A stretch of DNA of 64,000 nucleotides, taken from positions 25,878 to 89,877 of the forward strand of contig CAKZWF010000003.1 in assembly GCA_937921865.1 (NCBI GenBank), in the 5' to 3' direction. The translations under genes were made by a program, and so were the position numbers. Below the pieces are notes generated by a model, which was not told where the DNA came from, made no database searches, and saw nothing but the letters and a program-made list of their open reading frames with translations. This stretch comes from an uncultured Pseudomonadales bacterium. Its GTDB lineage: Bacteria > Pseudomonadota > Gammaproteobacteria > Pseudomonadales > Azotimanducaceae. Shown here in pieces: positions 1 to 10,044 of this stretch; positions within the stretch are counted from its first letter, which is position 1, and the number at the start of each line of letters is the position of its first letter.

Positions 1-630
1 TTCACGCTGCTGCCCCACGCAGCACTGGCGGCCATTGTGATCATTTCCGTCATCGGCCTGATGGACTTTTCTGACCTGAAGAGTCATTGGCACGTCTACC
101 GACAGGACACCATTACCCAGATGGTCACGCTGGTTACCGTGCTGGCGTTCGGGGTTGAAGCCGGACTGATCACCGGCGTCGCGTTGTCGATCGCGTTTTT
201 CGTCCGCAAGACCAGCAAACCTCACATCGCCATTGTCGGCAGAGTAGGTGACAGCGAACAGTTCCGCGCAGCCAAGCGCTACGATGTGGAAACTTTCGAA
301 CATGTCGCCGCTATCCGGGTTGACGAGAGCCTGTTCTTTGCCAATGCCAATCAGGTGGAAAACAAGATCCTGAAAATCATTCAGCGCCGCTCCGGCACGC
401 GTCACGTGGTACTGGTGTGTACGGCTGTGAACATGATTGATATCTCAGGTCTGGAGATGCTCTATCGGCTCAATCAGAATCTCGACCGGATGGGTGTGAC
501 GCTGCATTTTTCCGAGGTAAAGAACCCGGTCATGCGGCAACTGGAAGCTACCAACTTCGTAATGGAACTGACTGGCAGCGTGTTTTTCACCACCGACCAG
601 GCGATGAAAGACCTCAGCCAACGGCGCTGA
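1..630 (+). CDS. SulP-family anion transporter, C-terminal part with STAS domain (5'-truncated by window edge)
   Basis: Open frame runs from base 1; TM segment then a STAS-like region (VVLVCTAVNMIDISGLEML). Confidence 0.85.
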   Translation, partial: FTLLPHAALAAIVIISVIGLMDFSDLKSHWHVYRQDTITQMVTLVTVLAFGVEAGLITGVALSIAFFVRKTSKPHIAIVGRVGDSEQFRAAKRYDVETFEHVAAIRVDESLFFANANQVENKILKIIQRRSGTRHVVLVCTAVNMIDISGLEMLYRLNQNLDRMGVTLHFSEVKNPVMRQLEATNFVMELTGSVFFTTDQAMKDLSQRR

Positions 631-707
631 CATAGACCTTTATCGGGCCCAGCGCAGTCAGCCAGGGTATGATCCACACTGTCGTTCGCAATTCGTGACA
701 GACATTC

Positions 708-1934
708 ATGGAGCTGGATTCAGGTAGCGGCCTGTTATTGATCACACTCGGAGTGATGCTGACTCTGGGTCCGTTGATCAAGGCAGTCTGTCAGCGAATC
801 CGCATCCCGATATCTGTCGGTCATATCCTGCTTGGCCTCACGGTCGGGTCGATGCTCAAGCCGCTGGATGCACTGGCATCGCCGGTATTCGAAGGTTCAT
901 TCGCGGTCCTTGCCCAGCTTGGTATCGTTGCACTGCTGTTCCGGGTCGGCTTGCGCAGCCATACCAGTGCCCTGCTGGAAAAGCTGCCAGACGCCAGCGT
1001 GATCTGGATCGTCAACGTTGCCGGGACTTTCGGGGCTGGCTATCTTGTCGCGCGCTATGGCTTGGACTGGTCAATAGAAACCAGCCTGGTGATCGGCACC
1101 GCGTTTACCGCCACCAGCATCGCCGTGTCGCTGGCTGCCTGGGACGAATTGGGCATGGTGAATTCGGACACCGCAACAACCCTGCTCGATGTGGCAGAAC
1201 TTGACGATCTGTCTGCGGCAGTGCTGCTGGCCATACTCCTGGGTGCTCTGCCAGTGATGTTGAATGGCAGCAACGGATTATGGCTTCAGGTGGGCGCATC
1301 CTCTGTGACTGTGATGATCAAGCTGGCTGTGTTCATTCTCGGCTGTTATCTCTTTGCTCACTATTTCGAAGCCCCGTTTACCCACCTGAATCGCCAACTG
1401 GGTAATTCTCCGTTCTCGATGACCCTGTGCATTCTGGGTGTCGGCCTGGTCATCGCCGCCATCGCCGGAGCGCTGGGTTTTTCAATCGCTGTCGGCGCCT
1501 TTTTCGCTGGACTGGCTTTCAGCCGAGATCCGGAGGCCGTTCGTGAGGACGGTGGGTTCACTTACTTATATGAGTTTCTGACCCCGTTCTTTTTCATCCA
1601 TATCGGCATGCAGACGGACTTCAGCGTGCTGCTCCAGGCTGGTGACATTGGCCTGATCCTGTTTGCCGCTGCTGCCATCTCAAAGCTGTTGTTCACTGCT
1701 GCGCCCGCGTTGCTGTCCATGTCACGCGGCGACGCTGTGACCCTGGGTGTGAGCATGATTCCTCGCGCGGAGATTGCGCTGGTAGTCATCTACGAATGCC
1801 GCGCGATTGACAGCCGCATCGTTCCGCCGGAGGTATTTGCCGGAATGGTGCTGGTCTCATTGGCGACCAGCGTTCTGGCGCCTATTGTGTTGAGGCTGGT
1901 TTTGAACACTCAAAGTGGTACGCCCGAAACCTGA
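708..1934 (+). CDS. Cation:proton antiporter (CPA2/Kef-type membrane domain)
   Basis: 408 aa, about 12 TM segments, GxxLLGLTVG and AELDDLSAAVLLAILLG motifs. Confidence 0.85.
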   Translation: MELDSGSGLLLITLGVMLTLGPLIKAVCQRIRIPISVGHILLGLTVGSMLKPLDALASPVFEGSFAVLAQLGIVALLFRVGLRSHTSALLEKLPDASVIWIVNVAGTFGAGYLVARYGLDWSIETSLVIGTAFTATSIAVSLAAWDELGMVNSDTATTLLDVAELDDLSAAVLLAILLGALPVMLNGSNGLWLQVGASSVTVMIKLAVFILGCYLFAHYFEAPFTHLNRQLGNSPFSMTLCILGVGLVIAAIAGALGFSIAVGAFFAGLAFSRDPEAVREDGGFTYLYEFLTPFFFIHIGMQTDFSVLLQAGDIGLILFAAAAISKLLFTAAPALLSMSRGDAVTLGVSMIPRAEIALVVIYECRAIDSRIVPPEVFAGMVLVSLATSVLAPIVLRLVLNTQSGTPET

Positions 1935-1977
1935 AAAATGATAGCTTCAGCGCTGACAATGCTTCGGGGAGAAGACA

Positions 1978-3531
1978 GTGTATCCAGGAAAATGGGCGCA
2001 AGAGTGTCCTGACAAGCCCGCCCTCATTCATTCCGTGAACGGCGAAACGGTCACCCACCAACAACTCAATGACCGCTCAAACCAGCTCGCGCAGTTGATG
2101 TGGCACCAGGGTTTACGGCCCGGCGATCACATGGCCATCTTCATGGAAAACAATCTGCGCTACTTTGATGTCGTCTGGGCTGCAATGCGTTCAGGGCTGT
2201 ATATCACCACGATTAATCGTTATCTCACCGGTGAAGAGGCCGCCTATATCCTCGAAAACTGTGAAGCTCAGGTGCTCGTGACATCAAAGAAGCTTGCTGC
2301 AGTGGCTGAAGAACTTCTGGATGAGGCACCGCGATGTCAGCGCTGGCTGATGATTGATGGCGTCAGCGAGGGCTTCGAGTCATACGAGGACGCAATAGCC
2401 GCCTTTCCAGCCCAACCGCTGGCCGATGAGCCAAGCGGCGCCTTCATGCTCTACAGTTCCGGTACTACGGGCCGCCCGAAAGGCATCCTGCGGCCGCTGC
2501 CCGACAGCAAAATCCACGAAGACGCTGGCCCCGTTGGAGCGCTGCAGCGCGCGCTCTGGGGATTCGATGAGAACACCGTGTATCTGTCCACGGCCCCACT
2601 CTACCATTCTGCACCCATTGGCTTTACCACCGCGGCACTGGCTTTGGGCGGCACAGTCGTCGTAATGCCGAGATTTGATGAGGTCGGTGCGCTTGCCGCG
2701 ATAGAACAACACCGGGTCACTCACAGCCAATGGGTACCAACTATGTTTACCCGGATGTTGAAACTACCTGAAGCCGAACGCAGCGGATTCGACCTATCCA
2801 GTCATAAGGTTGCCATTCACGCAGCCGCACCCTGCCCGGCGGGCATCAAATCGCAGATGTTCGACTGGTGGGGCAACATTCTTTATGAGTACTACGGCGG
2901 CACCGAACTCAATGGACTGACTCATTGTGGTCCCGAAGAGTGGCTCGCTCACAAAGGCACGGTTGGCAAAGCTGTACTCGGCACCATCCACATCTGCGAC
3001 GAAGATGGTAACGAGTTGCCCAACGGAGAACCCGGTCTGGTTTACTTTGAACTGCCGGCAATGCCTTTTGAATATCTGAAAGACCCTGGCAAAACCAAAG
3101 ACGCCCAGCACCCGCAGCACGCCAACTGGAGCGCGCTGGGCGATGTCGGCTATCTTGACGACGACGGTTTTCTCTATCTGACCGACCGCGCCACCTTCAT
3201 GATCATTTCCGGCGGTGTGAACATTTACCCTCAGGAAATTGAAGACGCGATGGTCATGCATGCCAAAATCGCCGATGTTGCAGTTGTCGGTGTGCCTAAC
3301 GAAGAAATGGGTGAAGAAGTCAAAGCGGTTGTTCAGCTGGCCGAAAACATCCCTGCCAGCGACGAAGTTGCGGAGGAGCTCCTCGCTTTCGCACGTGAAC
3401 ACATCGCCCACTACAAATGCCCTCGTAGCATCGATTTCATGGACGAACTGCCCAGACTCCCGACCGGTAAACTCTACAAGCGGCTGCTCAAGGATGCCTA
3501 CTGGGGCAAAACGGGTTCAAAGATCGTGTGA
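1978..3531 (+). CDS. Acyl-CoA synthetase (AMP-binding/ANL superfamily)
   Basis: GTG start; YSSGTTGRPKGI, YYGGTE, and LPRLPTGKLYKR C-terminal motifs. Confidence 0.93.
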   Translation: MYPGKWAQECPDKPALIHSVNGETVTHQQLNDRSNQLAQLMWHQGLRPGDHMAIFMENNLRYFDVVWAAMRSGLYITTINRYLTGEEAAYILENCEAQVLVTSKKLAAVAEELLDEAPRCQRWLMIDGVSEGFESYEDAIAAFPAQPLADEPSGAFMLYSSGTTGRPKGILRPLPDSKIHEDAGPVGALQRALWGFDENTVYLSTAPLYHSAPIGFTTAALALGGTVVVMPRFDEVGALAAIEQHRVTHSQWVPTMFTRMLKLPEAERSGFDLSSHKVAIHAAAPCPAGIKSQMFDWWGNILYEYYGGTELNGLTHCGPEEWLAHKGTVGKAVLGTIHICDEDGNELPNGEPGLVYFELPAMPFEYLKDPGKTKDAQHPQHANWSALGDVGYLDDDGFLYLTDRATFMIISGGVNIYPQEIEDAMVMHAKIADVAVVGVPNEEMGEEVKAVVQLAENIPASDEVAEELLAFAREHIAHYKCPRSIDFMDELPRLPTGKLYKRLLKDAYWGKTGSKIV

Positions 3532-3535
3532 TCCG

Positions 3536-4372
3536 CTATTCTGCATCCGCCACTCGACCACTGAGCTTCGCAACCTCGAGTTCACCTTCCCGGGTCTGGC
3601 CACCCATGTCGAGAAAGCGCTGCATATAGACGGGCGCGTCTTCGGTGCGCAGTAACTCCTGAAACAGGTACGCTTCTTCAAGCATGCCGCTTTTAAGGTC
3701 CGGGTGCCCTGCGTCTACGGAACGTTTGGCCAGGCGCACTGCCGCAACCGGAAAAGAAGCAATCCGTTTCGCCAGCTTGTCGACAAAGCCGCCAATCTCA
3801 TCCGCGGCGAAAATACGATTCAGATAACCCCACCGCTCAGCGGTTTCGGCATCGAGATCATCTGCGCCAAGAATGACTTCCAGCGCCCGCGCTCTGCCCA
3901 TCAGTCTCGGTAATCGCTGGGTACCAGTGCCGCCGGGAAGAATACCGATGGGCACTTCCATCTGATTGATCTTGGTTTTACCTGATACCCCGAAACGCAT
4001 GTCACAGCTGGCAGCAAGTTCGCTGCCACCGCCGCCCACCCGGCCTTCTATCTGGGCAATGGTGACTTTATCCATAGTCCGAAAACGTTCACACATCTGA
4101 TGAAAAGCATTGAGCTCGGTACCCCGGGTTGCTGGGGTATCGGTCGGGAAAGTCAGAATTGCCGAGACATCGAAATGCGCCAGAAAGAAATCCGGATCGG
4201 CGCTTTTCAGCACAACGACCGTCAGCTGATCATCAGCGCTGAGCTCCTGACTGAGCGAATCCAACTCCACAAAGAGTGCTGGCGTAATCAGATTGATCGG
4301 CGGATTGTCGATGATCACTGTGGCCATTCGGCCCGTAACGTTCACCTGCAGGTGTTGATAGTCATAACTCAC
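3536..4372 (-). CDS. Enoyl-CoA hydratase/isomerase family protein
   Basis: Crotonase fold motifs (GRVGGGGSELAASCDMRFG); GTG start at 4372 preceded by AGGAGGGG; the longer ORF to 4591 reads into a tandem repeat. Confidence 0.88.
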   Translation of the reverse strand: MSYDYQHLQVNVTGRMATVIIDNPPINLITPALFVELDSLSQELSADDQLTVVVLKSADPDFFLAHFDVSAILTFPTDTPATRGTELNAFHQMCERFRTMDKVTIAQIEGRVGGGGSELAASCDMRFGVSGKTKINQMEVPIGILPGGTGTQRLPRLMGRARALEVILGADDLDAETAERWGYLNRIFAADEIGGFVDKLAKRIASFPVAAVRLAKRSVDAGHPDLKSGMLEEAYLFQELLRTEDAPVYMQRFLDMGGQTREGELEVAKLSGRVADAE

Positions 4373-4435
4373 GATGGATTCCCCTCCTGTGGATACTGAC
4401 TCGACTATAGCGCCACCTGCGCGCTGCCAACAGAA

Positions 4436-4565
4436 GCACCTGCTGCGGACTGCCAAAAAAGGCGCCTGCTGCGGGCTGCCAAATAAAGCGCCTGCTGCGG
4501 ACTGCAAAATAAAGCGTCTGCTGCGAGCTGCCAAAAAAGGCGCCTGCTGCGGGCTGCCAAATAAA
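4436..4565. repeat. Tandem repeat, 5 contiguous units of 26 bp (consensus GCGCCTGCTGCGGGCTGCCAAAWAAR), plus a degenerate sixth unit at 4410-4435
   Basis: Units read directly: 4436-4461, 4462-4487, 4488-4513, 4514-4539, 4540-4565. Confidence 0.95.
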
Positions 4566-4628
4566 GAGATGCTGGAGCCAGCGCAGTTCAATTACGGCAT
4601 AATCTTTACCAATCTCGGAGGCAGAAAG

Positions 4629-5819
4629 ATGAACAACTGGGACGCAACCCGCAGCGCGATACTCAACCGCATCGACGACCTGGCAGATGAACTGGTCACC
4701 GTGTCCAGATCCATTCACGCTCATCCCGAACTCGCGTTCGAAGAACACCACGCCGCCGGGCTGTTGAGTGACACCCTGGAAGATCACGGGCTGTCGGTGA
4801 AGCGTGGTGTCTACACCCTGGATACCGCATTCGAAACTCAGCTGGCAACCCGGGGCGATGGACCCAACGCAGCCATTCTGGCCGAGTACGACGCACTGCC
4901 GGGGATTGGCCACGCCTGCGGTCACAACCTGATCGCGACGGCAGCGCTGGGCGCCACCCTTGGCCTGCAGGCGGTCGCTTCCGAGCTGCCGGGAACCCTT
5001 ACCCTGCTGGGCACGCCGGCTGAGGAGAGAGGTGGCGGCAAAGAGCTGATGGCCCGCGCCGGTGCGTTTGACACAGTCAGCGCGGCGATGATGATTCACC
5101 CTGCCGGCGTCAATCTGACCAGCATGCCCTGTATCTGTGTCGCGGAAGTGGAAGTGATTTATCACGGCCGCTCAGCCCACGCCTCAGCGATGCCTCATCG
5201 CGGCATCAACGCTCTCGACGGCCTGCTGCTCGCGTATCAGGCGATTTCCAATCTTCGCCAGCACATTCGCGACAACGAGCGCATCCACGGCATCGTCACT
5301 GAAGGCGGTCAGGCACCAAATATTGTGCCGGATCGTGCAGTTGGCAATTTTTATGTGCGCGCCGCAGACGAAAAGAAGCTGGCGGCGCTCAAACCACGAG
5401 TGCAGGCCTGTTTTGAGGCTGGCGCAAAAGGTAGCGGCGCAGAAGTAGAAGTGCGCTGGGCAAATGTCGATTACCTGGACCTGAACACCAACTGGCCGCT
5501 GGCGGAGTGTTTCGAAAAACACGGCGAATCGATTGGCCGGGAATTTCTGCACCCGGACGCGCTCGGCGGCGCCGGCAGCACAGATATGGGTAATGTCAGC
5601 TATCGGGTACCGTCCATCCATCCCATGCTCGCATCAGCCCCGGCAAACGTGGTCATCCACCATCCGGACTTCGCCCAGTGGGCGGGTTCTGAGATGGGTG
5701 ACGCCGCAGCGCTGGACGGCGCAAAGATTCTGGCGCTGACCGCAGCCGAGTATCTGCGCTCAAAAGATCTGCAGCAGCAGGTAGAGCAGTCATTTTCGGT
5801 TTCCGCAGGATTGAGCTGA
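4629..5819 (+). CDS. M20 family amidohydrolase/peptidase
   Basis: AEYDALPGIGHACGHN, GTPAEERGGGK motifs; start moved to ATG 4629 downstream of GGAGGCAG, because the ORF start at 4374 lies upstream of the tandem repeat. Confidence 0.9.
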   Translation: MNNWDATRSAILNRIDDLADELVTVSRSIHAHPELAFEEHHAAGLLSDTLEDHGLSVKRGVYTLDTAFETQLATRGDGPNAAILAEYDALPGIGHACGHNLIATAALGATLGLQAVASELPGTLTLLGTPAEERGGGKELMARAGAFDTVSAAMMIHPAGVNLTSMPCICVAEVEVIYHGRSAHASAMPHRGINALDGLLLAYQAISNLRQHIRDNERIHGIVTEGGQAPNIVPDRAVGNFYVRAADEKKLAALKPRVQACFEAGAKGSGAEVEVRWANVDYLDLNTNWPLAECFEKHGESIGREFLHPDALGGAGSTDMGNVSYRVPSIHPMLASAPANVVIHHPDFAQWAGSEMGDAAALDGAKILALTAAEYLRSKDLQQQVEQSFSVSAGLS

Positions 5820-6356
5820 GTGACGAGCTGGATTTTCGGCTACGGTTCTCTGATCTGGCGACCGGATATCCCGTTCGAACGCCAGCAGCCCGCCCGGATT
5901 TACGGCTGGCAACGGCGTTTCTGGCAGGGTTCACACGACCATCGCGGCCTGCCGGATGCCCCCGGGCGAGTGGTTACCCTGGTGCCTGAAGCGGCAGCTT
6001 ACTGCGACGGCATGGCTTATCAGGTAGCAGCTGAAGTCATCGCTGAAGTTTTCGAAACCCTTGATCACCGGGAGAAGAATGGCTACCAGCGCTTCGACGT
6101 CGACCTGCATTTCGGCGAACAGCCACCGACCCCCGGGTTGGTCTACATTGCCCCACAGGACAACCATGCTTACCTCGGTCCGGCCTCCACCCGGCAGATC
6201 GCAACCCAGATTCTTACCAGCGCCGGTCCCAGCGGTCACAACGTCGACTATCTGCTGGCGTTGGCAGACGCGTTGCGCTCGCTCGACGCTGACGACCCGC
6301 ACGTCTTTGAACTCGAAGCCGAAGTAGTCAGGAACAGCACAGAGAAACGCCCATGA
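5820..6356 (+). CDS. Gamma-glutamylcyclotransferase (ChaC-like)
   Basis: FGYGSLIWRPDIPF N-terminal motif; GTG start directly after preceding stop. Confidence 0.9.
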   Translation: MTSWIFGYGSLIWRPDIPFERQQPARIYGWQRRFWQGSHDHRGLPDAPGRVVTLVPEAAAYCDGMAYQVAAEVIAEVFETLDHREKNGYQRFDVDLHFGEQPPTPGLVYIAPQDNHAYLGPASTRQIATQILTSAGPSGHNVDYLLALADALRSLDADDPHVFELEAEVVRNSTEKRP

Positions 6357-7546
6357 ATGTCAGCTTCAGCCCCGAACACCAGGCCTTCCGCGATGAGGTG
6401 AGGCGCTTTCTTGATCGTGCCCTGGACAGTGAGCTGCGCGAAGCGCAGGCCCGCTGCCCCGGTATTTTTCTCGACTACGACTTCAACATCCGCTGGCACC
6501 GGATCCTGCACAAGCAGGGCTGGGTGGCACCAGCCTGGCCCCGGCAATATGGCGGCACCGGCTGGGATCTGACTCAGCGTTATCTGTGGACCCGGGAGAC
6601 TACCCTGGCCGGAGCCCCCAGCCTTGCGCCGATGGGTCTGGGCATGTGCGGCCCGATGCTCATTGGCTGCGGGTCCCAGGGCCAGAAAGACTATTACCTG
6701 CCACGTATTCTCTCCGGCGAGGATTACTGGTGCCAGGGCTACTCAGAACCCGCATCCGGATCTGATCTGGCCTCGCTGAAACTCCAGGCACGTCAGGAAG
6801 GCGAGCACCTGGTGCTCAACGGCAGCAAGATCTGGACAACCCATGCCCATGTTGCCAACCGCATGTTCTGCCTGGTGCGCAGTGACGATACCGGCAAACC
6901 CCAGCAGGGAATCACCTTTTTACTGCTGGACATGGCTAGCCCAGGCATCAGCGTCGAGCCGATTGTGTTCGCATCCGGCACCCATGAGGTCAATCAGGTG
7001 TTCTTTGACGACGTCCGGGTGCCGGTGACCAATGTCGTCGGTGAGCTTAACCAGGGCTGGCAGGTGGCCAAGTACCTGCTGGAATTCGAACGTGGCGGAG
7101 GCGGTACAGCCGCCCAGCAGAGCGCGCTGGATCGGGTACGCAAACTGGCCGCAGGGGTCACCACGGACTCGGGCACACTGCTCGAAGATCCGGACTATAA
7201 ATCCCGCCTGGATCGCACCGAGATCGAACTCCAAGCGGTGCAATACACCGAACTGCGAATCATGGCCGCACTTTCCAAAGGACAGAATCCCGGACCGGAG
7301 TCTTCCATCATGAAAAATCTCGGCGCAAATCTCAGCCAGCGTATTACCGAACTGGCACTGGAGGCTGTCGGTGACTACATCACCCCGGATCAGCCCTGGC
7401 AGCCCGGCAACAACGCACAACCGCTCGGACCAGCTGGCGGCAGCACGGCCCTGCCGAGATATTTCAACCTGCGCGCCAGCTCCATTGCCGGGGGCAGCAA
7501 CGAGGTGCAGAAAAACATTGTCGCCAAGCTGGTGCTTGGCCTGTGA
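6353..7546 (+). CDS. Acyl-CoA dehydrogenase
   Basis: WCQGYSEPASGSDLASL, GGSNEVQKNIVAK motifs. Confidence 0.93.
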   Translation: MNVSFSPEHQAFRDEVRRFLDRALDSELREAQARCPGIFLDYDFNIRWHRILHKQGWVAPAWPRQYGGTGWDLTQRYLWTRETTLAGAPSLAPMGLGMCGPMLIGCGSQGQKDYYLPRILSGEDYWCQGYSEPASGSDLASLKLQARQEGEHLVLNGSKIWTTHAHVANRMFCLVRSDDTGKPQQGITFLLLDMASPGISVEPIVFASGTHEVNQVFFDDVRVPVTNVVGELNQGWQVAKYLLEFERGGGGTAAQQSALDRVRKLAAGVTTDSGTLLEDPDYKSRLDRTEIELQAVQYTELRIMAALSKGQNPGPESSIMKNLGANLSQRITELALEAVGDYITPDQPWQPGNNAQPLGPAGGSTALPRYFNLRASSIAGGSNEVQKNIVAKLVLGL

Positions 7547-7567
7547 ATTGTTCATCTGGAGCACGTT

Positions 7568-8311
7568 ATGACTGACCCCTTGATCACCCACACCGACCAG
7601 GACGGCGTGAGCATCCTGAGCCTGAACCGACCCGAGGTACTGAACGCGCTGTCGCCAAACCTGTTTGTCGAGCTGCGCGAACATCTGGATGCACTGGCCA
7701 CCCAGACCGAGGAGATCGGTTGTGTGATATTGCGAGGCGAAGGCCGCTCTTTCTCCGCAGGCAACGATCTGAAAGCCATTCAGTCCGGTGAGCGCCCACC
7801 CAGCCCGCATTTTCAGGCGGAAACACTGGAGGCGATTGAAGCGCTGCCACAACCGGTGATCGCCGCAGTTCAGGGCCACTGCTACACCGGCTCTCTGGAA
7901 CTGGCTCTGGCGTGTGATCTGATGATCGCCGGGACATCTGCCCGATTTGCCGACACTCACGGCAAATGGGGCATGTCGCCCACCTGGGGTATGAGTCAGC
8001 GCCTGCCTCGGCGAGTGGGCATCGTCACCGCCAAAGAGCTGATGTTCAGCGGTCGGGTCGTTTCAGGAGATGAGGCGGTGGCTATCGGTCTGGCAAATCG
8101 CTGTGTTCCAGACGAACAGCTGCTCGAATCTGCGCTGGAGATGGCGCGCAGTTTCCTGACGAATTCCTGGTTCACGCTGCGCATGGACAAAGCGCTGGTG
8201 AATGGCGGTGCTGATCACACCCTGAAAGCAGGTCTTGAGTTTGAACGAGCCACCAGTCCCGGCGCCGGTCCGGATATGGCCGAACGCCTGGGCGGGTTCG
8301 GCAAAAACTGA
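7568..8311 (+). CDS. Enoyl-CoA hydratase/isomerase family protein
   Basis: Crotonase motifs (GRSFSAGNDLKAI, GHCYTGSLELALACD). Confidence 0.9.
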   Translation: MTDPLITHTDQDGVSILSLNRPEVLNALSPNLFVELREHLDALATQTEEIGCVILRGEGRSFSAGNDLKAIQSGERPPSPHFQAETLEAIEALPQPVIAAVQGHCYTGSLELALACDLMIAGTSARFADTHGKWGMSPTWGMSQRLPRRVGIVTAKELMFSGRVVSGDEAVAIGLANRCVPDEQLLESALEMARSFLTNSWFTLRMDKALVNGGADHTLKAGLEFERATSPGAGPDMAERLGGFGKN

Positions 8312-8396
8312 GGCAGGAGAGCGCCCGCTACCCGCGGATACCGGTCCTTATCGCTGACAGGCGGATGTCCGGATCCGCCCCCAGCCGAACGTCCTA

Positions 8397-9020
8397 TCAG
8401 CCAATCTCATCGATGCTGTGAACGATGCGTCCGACCAGACCATATTCCATCGATTCTTCAGGACTCATCCAGTAATCACGGTCAGTATCCTTCGATACCC
8501 GCTCCAGAGACTGACCCGTGCGCTCGGCAATAATTGCGTTGATGCGCTCGCGGGTTTTCAGGATTTCCCGGGCGTGAATTTCAACGTCCGCCGCGGTCCC
8601 ACCCATTCCGCCAGCAGGCTGATGGATCAGGAAACGCGTGTTCGGCAATGACAGGCGGTTTTCTTTCTCAGCGGCAAGATAGATGTGAGTAGCAATACTG
8701 CCGACCCAGCCAGTACCAACGGTTCTAACCACCGGCTTGATGAACTGAATCATGTCGTAGATGGTGTCACCGGATTCCACATGTCCACCGGGCGAGCCGA
8801 TGAACAGCGTGATCGGATCATCTGACTCGAATGACAACGCCAGCAGCTGCTCAGCTTTGCGCTTGGCGACGTGCTGGTCGACCTCACCAAACAGGGTCAG
8901 GGTGCGCTTTTTAAGCAGGGCATTTTCGGTGAACTGAAATTGATTGATTGCGTTTGCCACCGCATCCATGCCGCCGTCGAGACTCACAGCATTTCCGGCG
9001 TTTGTCCCGGTCATGTTCAT
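8397..9020 (-). CDS. ClpP-like serine protease (divergent paralogue)
   Basis: ITLFIGSPGGHVESG, Ser in GWVGSIATHIYLAA, His in RFLIHQPAGG, Asp in SKDTDRDYWMSPEE. Confidence 0.85.
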   Translation of the reverse strand: MNMTGTNAGNAVSLDGGMDAVANAINQFQFTENALLKKRTLTLFGEVDQHVAKRKAEQLLALSFESDDPITLFIGSPGGHVESGDTIYDMIQFIKPVVRTVGTGWVGSIATHIYLAAEKENRLSLPNTRFLIHQPAGGMGGTAADVEIHAREILKTRERINAIIAERTGQSLERVSKDTDRDYWMSPEESMEYGLVGRIVHSIDEIG

Positions 9021-9032
9021 TGCTACTCCATC

Positions 9033-9049
9033 CTCGTGTCCAACACGAG
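9033..9049. promoter_or_regulatory. Inverted repeat CTCGTGT-CCA-ACACGAG upstream of clpP-like gene
   Basis: 7-bp perfect arms with 3-nt spacer, 13 bp from the clpP-like start. Confidence 0.4.
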
Positions 9050-9108
9050 ATTTGATTACTCTTTGAGGTCGGCGATTCTACAACTAAATCCAGCCAATGG
9101 GAGAGAAC

Positions 9109-10035
9109 ATGCCTCTAGCTGAGGAATATGCAGTGATGCTTGGCCAAATGGCCGAAAACCCCACCCCCGCAATGAGCGATATGGCCCCGGCAGAAGCCCG
9201 GGAAATGTACCGGATGATGCGACCGGTCATAGAGGAACTGCCGATCGGCTCAGTTCGCGACGAGCAGATCGCAGGCCCAGCCGGTGATCTGGCGCTCCGT
9301 ATTTACACGCCAACGGGTGATGGCCCATTCGGCATTTTCGTGAATTTTCACGGTGGTGGCTGGGTGATTGGTGATCTGGACACCTCGGATTCGGTATGCC
9401 GTTCTCTGGCCGAAGCGGCAAGTTGCGTGGTGGTATCAGTGGACTATCGACTGGCACCAGAAAATCCGGCACCAGCAGCCATAGAGGACTGCTGGGCAGC
9501 GCTGCAGTGGGTGTCAGAGAATCAGTCGTCTTTAGGCGGCAACGGTCTGCTGGCAGTGGGAGGCGAAAGTGCCGGCGCCTGCCTCGCCGCGACGATGTCC
9601 ATGCACGCCAGGGATCTGGAGACTCCTAATATCGATTTCCAGCTGCTGGCCTATCCAGTGCTCGACGCAGACCTGACCCGACAGTCGTATATCGACAATG
9701 GCGATGGCTACCTGCTGACAACGGCAACCATGCAGTGGTTCTGGGATCAGTACTGCCCGGACGAAGAGCTGCGCTCAAATCCGGCGTTGTCGCCGCTCCA
9801 GGCTGGTGATCTCAAAGATCTGCCCGCCACTCTGGTCGTTACCGCTGAATTCGATCCGCTGCGCGACGAAGGGGAACTCTACGGCCAGCGACTGAAAGAG
9901 GCAGGGGTAGCCGCAGAAATCATGCGCTGCGATGGCCTGGTGCACGATTTTCTGGCGACTGCGCCAGTGTTTCCTTCAAGTGGCGCCGCATTCACGCAGA
10001 TTGCGGAAAAAGTCAGAACTGCGCTGGCTAAGTGA
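9109..10035 (+). CDS. Alpha/beta hydrolase, HSL-type esterase
   Basis: NFHGGGWVIGDLDTSD and GGESAGACLA motifs; ATG 9109 preceded by GGGAGAG (ORF also open from 9097). Confidence 0.9.
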   Translation: MPLAEEYAVMLGQMAENPTPAMSDMAPAEAREMYRMMRPVIEELPIGSVRDEQIAGPAGDLALRIYTPTGDGPFGIFVNFHGGGWVIGDLDTSDSVCRSLAEAASCVVVSVDYRLAPENPAPAAIEDCWAALQWVSENQSSLGGNGLLAVGGESAGACLAATMSMHARDLETPNIDFQLLAYPVLDADLTRQSYIDNGDGYLLTTATMQWFWDQYCPDEELRSNPALSPLQAGDLKDLPATLVVTAEFDPLRDEGELYGQRLKEAGVAAEIMRCDGLVHDFLATAPVFPSSGAAFTQIAEKVRTALAK

Positions 10036-10044
10036 GGAGAGACC

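Noticed and set aside
4436-4565. Possible CRISPR array
   Set aside because: Units are directly contiguous with no spacers, so it is a minisatellite.
4362-5165. 267-aa minus-strand ORF
   Set aside because: Antisense to the M20 amidohydrolase and reads through the 26-bp tandem repeat.
6920-7960. 346-aa minus-strand ORF
   Set aside because: Antisense shadow of the acyl-CoA dehydrogenase and enoyl-CoA hydratase genes; no recognisable motifs.
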